Assembly (NCBI GenBank): GCA_963824215.1
Contig: CAWGOE010000004.1
Location: 682,001-746,000 of the forward strand
Source of the DNA: VRUE01 sp963824215
GTDB taxonomy: Bacteria; Actinomycetota; Thermoleophilia; Solirubrobacterales; 70-9
Direction of reading: 5' to 3'
Length of the DNA: 64,000 nt
Positions 23,806 to 36,044 of the stretch are shown here, piece by piece. Both the position numbers and the translations under genes were made by a program. The first letter of the stretch is position 1, and each line of letters begins with the position of its first letter. Below the pieces are notes generated by a model that was not told the DNA's origin, did no database searches, and saw only the letters and a program-made list of their open reading frames with translations.

Positions 23806-25072
23806 CCTTAGCTCTAATCATCGCCGACTCGCCGTGCACGGGGAAGCCCTCTGCGCGAGCGAGGGTGTCGACGTGTGGCGCTAGCTTCGCCGCTGCCTCA
23901 GGTGGGACCTCCACGGTGGCGATCTTGCGGCGGAAGACATCAGGTCCCAGCGGGCCCGAGAAGCGACCGGCGCCGCCGGTGGGCAACACGTGGTTCGACC
24001 CAGCTACGTAATCGCCAAAGGCGGTGGCACTGTGGCGGCCGGCGAAGATACAACCGGCGGTCGTGGCCCGATCGGCGAGCAGAGTGGCGTCCTCCTCGAA
24101 GAGCTGTAAGTGCTCGGGGGCAAAGGCGTTGGCGAGATCAACCGCATCGGTTAGATCCGGCGCCTGCACGAGCGCGAGCGGGGCATCGCCTATCCCTGGC
24201 CGCCCGGCAACCGCACGCTCGGTCTCGGCGGCAATACCCTCCAGCACGGCTTCCTCGACTGCGGCCACGATCAAAGGTCCCTCCCCCCCGTGCTCGGCCT
24301 GCGCGCAGAGGTCAAGCGCTGCCCACTCGGGGTTCGTGTCGTGCCCGGCGATGAGCATCAACTCCGAAGGCCCAGCGAGCGAATCGATGCCGACCGCCCC
24401 GCTGACAGCACGCTTTGCTTCACGCACCCAGGCATTGCCGGGGCCGGCGACCACGTCGACGGGTGCGACGGTCTCGCTGCCGAAAGCGAGCGCGAAGATC
24501 GCTTGTGCCCCACCGATCGCATAGACCTCGTCGACCTCGCAAATCGCCGCCGTCGCGAGGACCAGTGGATCGATCGTGCCGTTTGGCCTGGGGGGGGTCG
24601 CCAGGCAAAGGCGCTTGACGCCCGCCGCCCGGGCCGGAACGGCGCCCATCAGCACGCTGGATGGGTAAGAGGCGTGCCCCCCCGGGGCGTACAGGCCGGC
24701 CGCCCCGACCGGCACGGCTCGCAACGAAACGGTCTGACCCTGTGCCAGCTGGACCTTGCTGGACTCGCCGTCGACCTGAGCGAGGGCGACCGCTTCTACG
24801 TTTGCAGCCGCGAGCTCCAGCGACTCGCGAATTCTGGGATCAAGCTCGGTGAGGGCAGCGTCGAGTGCATCCTCGGCAACCCGCAGGGAAAGAGGGGCGC
24901 GCTCGGTCGCATCAAAGCGGGCCGTCAGCTCCAGCAACGCTGCGTCACCGCGCTCCCGGACTGCGGATTCGATCGGGCCTACATCTACTTGCGCGGCGTC
25001 GCTTGAAGTCCAGGAGCGGATCGCGGCGGCGGTGGTCCTCGCGCCTTCCCAATCGAACCGCCGCAGCCTCAC
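23795..25072 (-). CDS. hisD: Histidinol dehydrogenase
   Basis: A 425-residue zinc enzyme that oxidises L-histidinol to histidine in two NAD-dependent steps. Zinc/substrate residues lie in LCAQAEHGGEGPLI and the catalytic pair in NAFAPEHLQLFEED; GPGNAWVREAKRAV and GLYAPGGHASYPSSVLM are family segments. It overlaps hisG by 4 bases and hisB by 11, so the block is translationally coupled. Confidence 0.95.
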   Translation of the reverse strand: MRLRRFDWEGARTTAAAIRSWTSSDAAQVDVGPIESAVRERGDAALLELTARFDATERAPLSLRVAEDALDAALTELDPRIRESLELAAANVEAVALAQVDGESSKVQLAQGQTVSLRAVPVGAAGLYAPGGHASYPSSVLMGAVPARAAGVKRLCLATPPRPNGTIDPLVLATAAICEVDEVYAIGGAQAIFALAFGSETVAPVDVVAGPGNAWVREAKRAVSGAVGIDSLAGPSELMLIAGHDTNPEWAALDLCAQAEHGGEGPLIVAAVEEAVLEGIAAETERAVAGRPGIGDAPLALVQAPDLTDAVDLANAFAPEHLQLFEEDATLLADRATTAGCIFAGRHSATAFGDYVAGSNHVLPTGGAGRFSGPLGPDVFRRKIATVEVPPEAAAKLAPHVDTLARAEGFPVHGESAMIRAKDGT

Positions 25073-25749
25073 GGCGCCGTCGCCTCACGCAGCCTCGTGG
25101 TTAGCTCGTCGATCTCGGCGGCACGCAGCTTGTGCGCCACCCGGTTGGCGACGAAGCGCGCCGTGCACTCGACGATCTCCTCGCGCACCTCGAGGTCGTT
25201 CTCTTCCAGGGTGCGGCCGGTCGCGACGAGGTCGACGATGCCGTCTGCGAGGCCGATCAGCGGCGCCAACTCGACCGAGCCCTTGACGTCGATCGTCTCC
25301 ACCTGGCGGCCGGTCGACTCGAAATGGCGTTCGGCGATGCGTGGATACTTGGTCGCGATCCGCATCATCCCGAGGCGACGCTGCGACTCACCCAGACTCT
25401 CGTCACCCTGGCGTCCGGCGAGCACCATGCGGCAGCGCCCGTAGCCAAGGTCGAGCAGCTCGTAGACCATGCGATCCGCCTGCTCGAGCAGGACGTCCTT
25501 GCCAGTGATGCCAACGTCGGCAGCACCGGCCTCGACGTAGGTCGGGACGTCAGAGGGGCGCATCGTCACCAAGCTGATCTTCTCGCCGGGGAAGATCAGG
25601 GCTCGCGACTCGCCGCGGACCGCGGCGGTGTCGACGCCGGCGGCATCGAGCACGTCGAGCGTGCCCTCGAGCAGGGCGCCGCGCGGAACAGCCAGCTTCA
25701 GCGGACCATCGGCCTTGGCGCCGGCCGTCCCTGCGACTTCAACGCTCAC
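25069..25749 (-). CDS. hisG: ATP phosphoribosyltransferase, short catalytic subunit
   Basis: A 226-residue HisG-S form, catalysing the first committed step of histidine synthesis. It has LAVPRGALLEGTLDVL at the start, EAGAADVGITGKDVLLEQ, and the PRPP motif region LVATGRTLEENDLEV. It lacks the C-terminal ACT-like regulatory domain of long HisG, so activity and histidine feedback should depend on HisZ, encoded directly upstream with a 4-base overlap. Confidence 0.94.
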   Translation of the reverse strand: MSVEVAGTAGAKADGPLKLAVPRGALLEGTLDVLDAAGVDTAAVRGESRALIFPGEKISLVTMRPSDVPTYVEAGAADVGITGKDVLLEQADRMVYELLDLGYGRCRMVLAGRQGDESLGESQRRLGMMRIATKYPRIAERHFESTGRQVETIDVKGSVELAPLIGLADGIVDLVATGRTLEENDLEVREEIVECTARFVANRVAHKLRAAEIDELTTRLREATAP

Positions 25750-26735
25750 GGTGAGACCTCCCGCCGCGACTCCTCCATCTGGGCGACGTGGACTCGCTCC
25801 AGGTAGAGGGCGAAGCCGGCCGCAGGTAGATCGAGACCAAACCGCTTAAGCAGCTGGTCATAGCGGCCGCCGCCGCCAAGGACGTGGCCCAGCGCCGGAT
25901 CGTAGACCTCAAGGATGGCGCCGCTGTAGTAGCCGAGGTCGCGCAGCAATCCGAGATCGACCTGGACGCGGCCAGCCGCACCGCGCTCCTCGAGCGCCTC
26001 GAAGGTCTCGCCAATGCGCGCGGTGGCGCGCTCGACTGCCTTGCCGCCGATCGAGCGCGCCTGGTCGAGGACCTCGCGCCCGCCACGCAGCTGCGAGAGC
26101 GCGACGCAGGTGTCGACTTGCTTGGCGTCGATCCCGGCGCGAGAGAGCTCTACCTCGAGACCGACGAGATCGTGTGACGCGAGCCTGGACAGGATCGCGT
26201 CACGCTCCTCCCCTTCGACCCCGATCTCGGCCAGCAGCTGGCGGAAGAGATCGGCATCGCCGAGGCCGATCACTGCTCGATCCAGCCCCGCGGCGTCGAG
26301 CGCGGCGCCCAGCACTTCGATCACCTCGACCGTTCCAGCCGGCGCCGAAGCGCCGATCAGCTCGACGCCCGCCTGGGCGAACTCGCGCATCTGCCCGCGT
26401 TGCGGCCGCACCGCTCGAAAAGCGTTGGCGAGATAGCAGAAGCGCAGCGGCGTCTCGGCATGGGCGTAGCGCGAGGCGACCAGGCGCGCGATCGGGATCG
26501 TCATGTCCGAGCGCAGCGCGAGCAGGTCACCACGCTCGTCGAAGAAGCGGTAGGCCGAAGCAGCGGTGCGCCCGTCGCCCCGCGCCAGCACCTCGTCGTA
26601 CTCGATCGCCGGCGTCGCCACCTCGCCGTAGCCACGGCCCTCGAATACCTCGACCAGGGCGAGGTGCAGGCGGCGCAGCTCCCGCATCTCATCGGGGAGG
26701 ATGTCGCGCGTCCCTGGGGGGATCGGATGGATCAT
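25746..26735 (-). CDS. hisZ: ATP phosphoribosyltransferase regulatory subunit
   Basis: A 329-residue HisRS paralogue with the class II fold: PPGTRDILPDEMRELRRL, then FEGRGYGEVATPAIEYDEVL, FFDERGDLLALRSDMTIPIARLVA, RPQRGQMREFAQAGVELIG, and YYSGAILEVYDPALGHVLGGGGRYDQL. It lacks the HisRS anticodon-binding domain. It forms a complex with short HisG and senses histidine. It begins the his unit; a TAAGGT box lies 7 bases before the ATG. Confidence 0.9.
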   Translation of the reverse strand: MIHPIPPGTRDILPDEMRELRRLHLALVEVFEGRGYGEVATPAIEYDEVLARGDGRTAASAYRFFDERGDLLALRSDMTIPIARLVASRYAHAETPLRFCYLANAFRAVRPQRGQMREFAQAGVELIGASAPAGTVEVIEVLGAALDAAGLDRAVIGLGDADLFRQLLAEIGVEGEERDAILSRLASHDLVGLEVELSRAGIDAKQVDTCVALSQLRGGREVLDQARSIGGKAVERATARIGETFEALEERGAAGRVQVDLGLLRDLGYYSGAILEVYDPALGHVLGGGGRYDQLLKRFGLDLPAAGFALYLERVHVAQMEESRREVSP

Positions 26736-26742
26736 GCGCCTG

Positions 26743-26748
26743 ACCTTA
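26743..26748 (-). promoter_or_regulatory. Putative hisZ operon -10 box (leaderless)
   Basis: TAAGGT on the minus strand, 7 bases before the hisZ ATG. No ribosome site is visible between it and the start, consistent with a leaderless mRNA. The -35 region is not recognisable. Confidence 0.45.
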
Positions 26749-26785
26749 CGAGAGTCGGCGCGGAAAGCCTTCTAGGCGGTTGATT

Positions 26786-26938
26786 GCGAATTGACGTGCC
26801 CGCGGGGGCGCGACTGGCCAAGCTGGGCGGTGCGGGCGTCCCGCCGCGCGTAGCAGCGCTACGCGCAAGGGCGCGCGTGCCGATCCAGCGCTGTGCCAGG
26901 CGCGTCATCCGTGGGTGCGGGAATTTGGAATTACCCGC
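26786..26938. repeat. Hairpin element between murA and hisZ
   Basis: A GC-rich region of about 150 bp with imperfect terminal inversion (AATT...CCCGC at both ends) and a central hairpin GCGCGTAGC-AGC-GCTACGCGC (26846-26866, perfect 9-bp stem). The hairpin and the opening GATTGYGAAT are shared with 29390-29557. No coding sequence is convincing. It may be a terminator or a small mobile palindrome. Confidence 0.55.
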
Positions 26939-26939
26939 C

Positions 26940-28238
26940 CTAAGCCGGGATCTCTGCAGAGACGCGTTCGATTTGGGCGCCGAGCCCGCGCAGCCGCTCG
27001 TCGATCGACTCGTAGCCGCGATCGATCTGGCGGATGTTGCCGATCTCAGAGGTCCCCTCCGCCGCCAGGGCGGCGATGAGCATTGCCATTCCGGCGCGGA
27101 TGTCGGGGCTCTCGACACGTTCACCATGAAGCCGGCTCGGACCGCTGACGATCGCCCTGTGGGGATCGCAAAGCGTGATCCGAGCGCCCATCGCGACCAG
27201 CTTGTCGACGAAGAAGAGGCGGTTCTCGAACATCTTCTCGAAGATCAGAATCTCACCGTCGGCCTGGGTGGCGAGCGCCAGCGCGATCGAGGTCAGATCA
27301 GCGGGAAATGCCGGCCACGGCCCATCCTCGATCTTCGGGATCGCGTCGCCGACGTCGGCCTTGATCCGCAGCCTCTGCTCGGGCGGCACGAGCACGTCGT
27401 CACCCTCGATCGTCGACTCGAGTCCGAGCCGGCGGAACTGGCGGCGCACCATGACCAGGTCCTGCGGGGCCGCATCGCGAATTCGCAGTTCGCCGCCGGT
27501 CGCCGCAGCAAGCGCCATGAAGCTGCCGACCTCGATGTGGTCGGGCGAGATTGTGTGCTCGGCGCCACCGAGGCGGTCACGACCGTGGACCGTCATCACG
27601 TTGGATCCGATCCCGGTGACCTCGGCGCCCATGCCGGTCAGCAGGCGGGCCAGGTCCTGTACGTGCGGCTCTGAGGCGGCGTTGGAGATCGTCGTCGGGC
27701 CCGGCGTCAGCGCGGCTGCCATCAAGGCGTTCTCCGTCCCCATCACCGAGGGCTCATCCATGAAGATCGCGCACGGACGCAGCCCGCCGTTGGGCGCGTG
27801 CAACTCGATCCAGCGATCGCCATCGATGCTGGCTCCCAAGTCAGCGAAGGCATCAAGGTGGGCATCGAGTCGACGACGGCCGATGAAGTCGCCGCCGGGG
27901 GGCGGCATGCGCGCCTCACCAAAACGGGCGAGCAGCGGGCCGGCAAGTAGGAACGAGGCTCGGATCTTGTTGGAAAGCTCCTCGTCGACGGCGACTTCGG
28001 AGACGCCTGCCGCACAGAGGCGCAGGCTGTTGTCGCCGATCCACTCAGCATTGACGCCGAGACGTTCAAGCAGGGCAATCTGCGCTTCGGTGTCGCGGAT
28101 CCGCGGCAGCCGGTGCAGCATTAACTCCTCTTCGGTGAGCAGGCAAGCAGCGAGGATCGGCAGAGCGGCGTTCTTGTTGCCGGCGGCCGTCAGCTCGCCT
28201 GAGAGCGGCGCGCCTCCGTTGATTACGAACTTCTCCAT
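26940..28238 (-). CDS. murA: UDP-N-acetylglucosamine 1-carboxyvinyltransferase
   Basis: A 432-residue enzyme for the first committed step of peptidoglycan synthesis. INGGAPLSGELTAAGNKNAALPILAA at the N-terminus (two segments) and repeated inverse alpha/beta units identify it. The active-site position that is Cys115 in E. coli is Asp117 here, in PPPGGDFIGRRRLDAH. Cys-to-Asp MurA, as in mycobacteria and chlamydiae, remains active and is naturally fosfomycin-insensitive. It starts 26 bp from the divergent hydrolase gene. Confidence 0.94.
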   Translation of the reverse strand: MEKFVINGGAPLSGELTAAGNKNAALPILAACLLTEEELMLHRLPRIRDTEAQIALLERLGVNAEWIGDNSLRLCAAGVSEVAVDEELSNKIRASFLLAGPLLARFGEARMPPPGGDFIGRRRLDAHLDAFADLGASIDGDRWIELHAPNGGLRPCAIFMDEPSVMGTENALMAAALTPGPTTISNAASEPHVQDLARLLTGMGAEVTGIGSNVMTVHGRDRLGGAEHTISPDHIEVGSFMALAAATGGELRIRDAAPQDLVMVRRQFRRLGLESTIEGDDVLVPPEQRLRIKADVGDAIPKIEDGPWPAFPADLTSIALALATQADGEILIFEKMFENRLFFVDKLVAMGARITLCDPHRAIVSGPSRLHGERVESPDIRAGMAMLIAALAAEGTSEIGNIRQIDRGYESIDERLRGLGAQIERVSAEIPA

Positions 28239-28249
28239 GGTGGTCCGGC

Positions 28250-28256
28250 TAGGGTA
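28250..28256. promoter_or_regulatory. Symmetrical -10 box between murA and hydrolase
   Basis: TAGGGTA reads TAGGGT on plus (9 bases before the hydrolase ATG) and TACCCT on minus (12 bases before the murA ATG). With 26 bp between the two start codons, one shared bidirectional -10 region is the simplest explanation. No -35 boxes are evident. Confidence 0.45.
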
Positions 28257-28264
28257 CCTGCGTA

Positions 28265-29272
28265 ATGGGACGGGGCTGGAAGATCTTGATCGGCGTTGTG
28301 GCCGTTTTAGCGGCCCTGGTCGTGATCAACGTCTTTGTCACCGACGGCGAAACCAAGTCGGCTGAGGTGACCATGAGCGACGGGCGCCTACTGAGCTTGC
28401 CCGCTGGCGAGGTCCAGGTGATCGAAGCCGGTCCGCGTAACGGCAGTCCGATCGTGCTGGTCCACTGCTTCACCTGTTCGATCAACTGGTGGGACGGGAT
28501 GATTCCCCTCCTCGCTCGCGAGCACCGCGTGGTCGCAATGGACCTGCTTGGGCACGGAGGCTCCGAAAAGCCGACCTCCGGCTACTCGATCCCCGAGCAG
28601 GCGGACCTAGTGGCGGCGGCGCTCGGTCGACTCGGCGTGCGCGAAGCCGAGGTCGTCGGCCACTCGCTCGGCGGTCCGGTCTCAATTGCCCTGGCCGAGC
28701 AATCGCCAGAGCTGGTCAATCGCCTGGTGATAATCGACAGCATCCCCGATACCTCTTATGGCGACGTCGGGTTCATCGGCGAGCTCCCCTTCAAGCCGGT
28801 TATTGGACAGACGCTGTGGCGAATCAAGCCCGACTTTTCGATCAAGGACGGGCTCAAGGTGGCCTTCGCGCCCGGATTTCCAGTTCCAGATGCATTTGTC
28901 GATGATGTAAAGCGGATGACCTACAGCTCCTACTCAGGATCCCATGACGGCTTCGACGAGTACACCGGCGAGGAGCCCCTTCCCCAACGCGTGGCCGCAC
29001 TCGGCAAGCCCGCCCTGGCGATCATGGGCGCCGAGGAGCAGATCGCCAACGATCCCGCGGCTGCGCTTGCCGCATACCGAGCCGCCGACCCCGACACCCA
29101 GACCAAGCTGATCAGCGGCGCGGGCCACTCGCCCAACGTCGAGAAGCCGGCGCTGACCGCGGCTCTGGTTCTTGTTTTTGGCGAGGTGAAAAGCCCTGCA
29201 AAACGGGTAAAACCAAAGCGTGCTTCGCAAGACCGATTGCAGAAATCCGAAGCCGTCCGAGAGCGACCGTAG
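28265..29272 (+). CDS. Membrane-anchored alpha/beta hydrolase
   Basis: A 335-residue protein. The N-terminal hydrophobic helix (about residues 4-25, ILIGVVAVLAALVVINVFV) is probably an uncleaved signal anchor, placing the enzyme outside the membrane. The hydrolase core has the oxyanion strand GSPIVLVHCFTCSINWW, GHGGSEKP, the nucleophile elbow VVGHSLGGPVS with Ser, and the catalytic His in ISGAGHSPNVEKP. A basic C-terminal tail (about 305-335) follows. The substrate is unknown. Confidence 0.85.
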   Translation: MGRGWKILIGVVAVLAALVVINVFVTDGETKSAEVTMSDGRLLSLPAGEVQVIEAGPRNGSPIVLVHCFTCSINWWDGMIPLLAREHRVVAMDLLGHGGSEKPTSGYSIPEQADLVAAALGRLGVREAEVVGHSLGGPVSIALAEQSPELVNRLVIIDSIPDTSYGDVGFIGELPFKPVIGQTLWRIKPDFSIKDGLKVAFAPGFPVPDAFVDDVKRMTYSSYSGSHDGFDEYTGEEPLPQRVAALGKPALAIMGAEEQIANDPAAALAAYRAADPDTQTKLISGAGHSPNVEKPALTAALVLVFGEVKSPAKRVKPKRASQDRLQKSEAVRERP

Positions 29273-29282
29273 AGTCGAACCT

Positions 29283-29516
29283 ATGTTCGATACGAGAAAG
29301 AACTTCAGCAGCCGCATCGCAAACGCCATCGACCTGACGATCGACTTCGCCACTCTTGGTGAGTACGGCCTCGAGGCGCCAACGGGAAGAGATTGTGAAT
29401 CCCGAGGTCCGGCGCGACGGGAGGCATGGGCCTGGGGCGTTCGAGGAGCAAGCGAGACGTCGCCGGCGCGTGGCGTGGCGTGGCAGCGCCACGCGAGCCG
29501 CGCGACGGTGGCGTAG
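29283..29516 (+). CDS. Hypothetical small protein
   Basis: A possible 77-residue protein starting 10 bases after the hydrolase stop. The first 33 codons look coding (G/C-rich third positions, helical FSSRIANAIDLTIDFATLG then EYGLEAP), while the rest runs into the hairpin element at 29390-29557 and is Arg/Ala-rich without clear constraint. A repeat insertion may have replaced the original C-terminus. No family is recognised and there is no strong ribosome site. Confidence 0.35.
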   Translation: MFDTRKNFSSRIANAIDLTIDFATLGEYGLEAPTGRDCESRGPARREAWAWGVRGASETSPARGVAWQRHASRATVA

Positions 29517-29557
29517 TCGCGCAGCTCATTCGGACGCATCCAGGTCCGTGACTCACG
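29390..29557. repeat. Hairpin element between hydrolase and rRNA operon
   Basis: About 165 bp of structured, GC-rich DNA. The ends are imperfectly inverted (GTGAATCCCGAGGTCCGG against GTGAGTCACGGACCTGG). A central hairpin GCGTGGC-AGC-GCCACGC lies at 29478-29494. Compared with the element at 26786, the hairpin keeps its AGC loop and pairing while an A-T pair is replaced by G-C. The element overlaps the tail of the small ORF. Confidence 0.5.
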
Positions 29558-29570
29558 TCGTGGCGGACCT

Positions 29571-29580
29571 CAAAAAAGAA
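29571..29580 (-). terminator. rRNA operon terminator
   Basis: On the minus strand TTCTTTTTTG directly follows the 5S terminal stem (GCCGCCGG). The 5S end stem plus T-run can act as an intrinsic terminator. Confidence 0.6.
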
Positions 29581-29695
29581 CCGGCGGCGACCTACTCTCC
29601 CAGGGGGTTGCCCCCCAAGTACCATCGGCGCAGAGTGGCTTAACTGCTCTGTTCGGAATGGGAAGAGGTGTTTCCCACTCGCTATGCGCCACCGG
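29581..29695 (-). rRNA. rrf: 5S ribosomal RNA
   Basis: About 115 nt. The conserved core CCATTCCGAACAGAGCAGTT (minus strand) and the complementary ends CCGGTGGC and GCCGCCGG identify it. Ends are set by the terminal helix and may be off by a few bases. Confidence 0.95.
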
Positions 29696-29716
29696 AATTT
29701 TGCGAGACCGCGCCCC

Positions 29717-29743
29717 GGTGGAGCTTGAAAACTGCACAAGGCC
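29717..29743 (-). other. 23S processing stem, 3' half
   Basis: The sequence GGCCTTGTGCAGTTTTCAAG with flanks (minus strand) is complementary to the stretch at 32850-32876, just upstream of 23S. The two halves form the long stem around 23S that RNase III normally cleaves. Confidence 0.7.
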
Positions 29744-29770
29744 GTTAATCAATGGGTAAGAAATAAATAT

Positions 29771-32771
<3,001 letters not shown>

Positions 32772-32818
32772 TGAGCGACCCGTACACCTAAGTGCGCGGG
32801 TCGTTAATTAAATACCCA

Positions 32819-32934
32819 GAGCCTGCCGTCGCGGCAGGCTCTAATTATTGGCCTTGTACAGTTTTCAAGGTCCACCGAGGCACACGCAGCGGAGTACTTC
32901 CGCTGGCGGTCTCTCAAAACTGAGCAGCGTTCCC
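32819..32934 (-). other. 16S-23S spacer: hairpin and processing stems, no tRNA
   Basis: The spacer (about 32772-32987) holds a strong hairpin GAGCCTGCC/GGCAGGCTC (about 32819-32842), the 5' half of the 23S processing stem (32850-32876) and the 3' half of the 16S processing stem (32908-32934). No tRNA-Ile or tRNA-Ala cloverleaf is present, which differs from many bacteria. Confidence 0.7.
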
Positions 32935-32987
32935 AGTGACACACAGCCACTGGGGAGCCCGGTCGACGTTCTAGAGAAATCTCCCTA

Positions 32988-34534
<1,547 letters not shown>

Positions 34535-34682
34535 GGTACTTCTTAACGGAGTTGTCATGCCCATTGATCGCCGGGTACACATACGTGGCGACCGACATGA
34601 CGGTAAATCAGACCACTCGGTGCGCTGGCGCGCCGAGTGGATCGGGCTCAAACAACCCACGAACACGAATGTTCGCGGGGTG

Positions 34683-34706
34683 CACGCTGCTCAGTTTTCA
34701 AAGACC
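34683..34706 (-). other. 16S processing stem, 5' half
   Basis: GGTCTTTGAAAACTGAGCAG with flanks in the rRNA leader (minus strand) is complementary to 32908-32934 in the spacer. Together they form the stem enclosing 16S. Confidence 0.65.
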
Positions 34707-34783
34707 GCTGCGCCCTCAACGACAACGGGATCCGCCGTCGTTCGCGCACGGGATGGCACCGGGCCAATCCCGAAGGGACGAGC

Positions 34784-34812
34784 AGTATAGCGCTGCGTCG
34801 GCGCTTTGCCTA
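34784..34812 (-). promoter_or_regulatory. rRNA operon promoter
   Basis: -10 TATACT at 34784-34789 and -35-like TAGGCA at 34807-34812 with 17-bp spacing, minus strand. This is the most consensus-like promoter in the window and gives a leader of about 240 nt. The -35 touches the region just after the tyrS stop codon (34820), so tyrS read-through could also enter the operon. Confidence 0.6.
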
Positions 34813-34819
34813 ATGGCGC

Positions 34820-35980
34820 TCAGGCGTCGCTACGCAGGCGGCGAAAGCGACGCTTGCCGACCTGCAGGACCCGGCCTTCAAGGGCAGCCGGCTCGAGATC
34901 CAGCGTGCCGGCCGGAATTGGCTCACCGTCTAGCTTCACGCCGCCCTGGCCGAGCAGGCGACGAGCCTCGCTGGCGCTGATTTCGAAGGCGGCGGCCATT
35001 AGCTGCGGAAGATGGATCGAGGCGCCGTTGTCCGCCAGATGTACACCCAGGTCAACCTCCTCGATCTCCTCCGGCGCCTCGTGGCGTACGAAGAGACGGT
35101 CAAAGTGCTCCTCCGCTTTTCGCGCTGCCTCTTCGTCGTGGAAGCGAGCGACGACGCGGCGGCCGAGCTCGCGCTTCGCCTCGTTGGGGGGTCCGACACT
35201 GACCTCGGAGCCTAAGATCAAGCGAAAGTACTCGGGCATCGCCTCGTCGGGGATGCGCATCAGCTTGCCGAACATCTCCTCGGGCGCATCGGTTACCCCG
35301 ATGTAGTTGCCCAGCGACTTGCTCATCTTCTGCACGCCGTCGGTGCCGACCAGGATCGGCATGGTCATGATCGATTGAGGCTCCTGCCCGTGGGCGCCTT
35401 GGATATCGCGGCCAAAGAGCAGGTTGAACTTCTGGTCCGTCCCCCCCAGCTCGACGTCGGCCTCGACCGCGACTGAGTCGTAGCCCTGCAGGAGCGGGTA
35501 GAGCAACTCAAGCGCGGCGATCGGCGTGCCCGCGGCCATCCGCTTTTGGAAGTCGTCTCGCTCCAGCAGTCTGGCGACCGTAGTCTGCGCCAGCAGCCCG
35601 AGCAGCGCCTCGGGCGCCATCCGCAGCCACTCGCTGTTGAAACGGACCTGGGTGCGCTCGCGGTCGAGCACCTTGAACGCTTGCTCCTGGTAGGTGGCGG
35701 CGTTGGCCTCGATTTCCTCAGGCGAAGGCAACGGCCGCTGCGCGGAGCGTCCACTGGGGTCCCCGACCCTTGCGGTGAAGTCGCCGATGATCAGAACCAC
35801 TTGGTGGCCGGCGTCCTGGAATTCGCGCAGCTTGCTCAGCACGACCGTATGGCCGAGGTGGATGTCCGCCGTGGTCGGGTCGATTCCCAGCTTGACCCTG
35901 AGCGGGCGATCGGCCAAGAGCTGGTCGGCGAGCATGCCGTCGGGCAGCACGTCGACCGCGTTACGCGTCAGGTCCGGCAT
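34820..35980 (-). CDS. tyrS: Tyrosyl-tRNA synthetase
   Basis: A 386-residue class I synthetase. HLGH at residues 41-44 (HIGH equivalent) and KMSKS at 218-222 are intact. The C-terminal S4 RNA-binding domain (ISASEARRLLGQGGVKLDGE) is present. The HLGH/KMSKS combination and length match the TyrZ-like group rather than the E. coli-type HVGH enzyme. ATG at 35980 gives the family N-terminus; a TAGCAT box lies 7 bases before it. The rRNA operon follows on the same strand. Confidence 0.93.
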   Translation of the reverse strand: MPDLTRNAVDVLPDGMLADQLLADRPLRVKLGIDPTTADIHLGHTVVLSKLREFQDAGHQVVLIIGDFTARVGDPSGRSAQRPLPSPEEIEANAATYQEQAFKVLDRERTQVRFNSEWLRMAPEALLGLLAQTTVARLLERDDFQKRMAAGTPIAALELLYPLLQGYDSVAVEADVELGGTDQKFNLLFGRDIQGAHGQEPQSIMTMPILVGTDGVQKMSKSLGNYIGVTDAPEEMFGKLMRIPDEAMPEYFRLILGSEVSVGPPNEAKRELGRRVVARFHDEEAARKAEEHFDRLFVRHEAPEEIEEVDLGVHLADNGASIHLPQLMAAAFEISASEARRLLGQGGVKLDGEPIPAGTLDLEPAALEGRVLQVGKRRFRRLRSDA

Positions 35981-35987
35981 GTTGGCA

Positions 35988-35993
35988 ATGCTA
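35988..35993 (-). promoter_or_regulatory. Putative tyrS -10 box (leaderless)
   Basis: TAGCAT on the minus strand, 7 bases before the tyrS ATG. No T-box leader is visible, because the space to the divergent penicillin-binding protein gene is only 64 bp. Confidence 0.4.
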
Positions 35994-36044
35994 GACTGCC
36001 GCCTCCGCTCAGCGGGCTGTGCCACGCCGAGCCACGATCACTTG

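Noticed and set aside
32772..32987. Spacer tRNA in the rRNA operon
   Set aside because: No cloverleaf or CCA-adjacent acceptor stem is present; the spacer is explained by processing stems and a hairpin.
36042..36044. TTG as start of the class A penicillin-binding protein
   Set aside because: It is directly before the ATG at 36045 and gains only one residue; ATG is the simpler choice.
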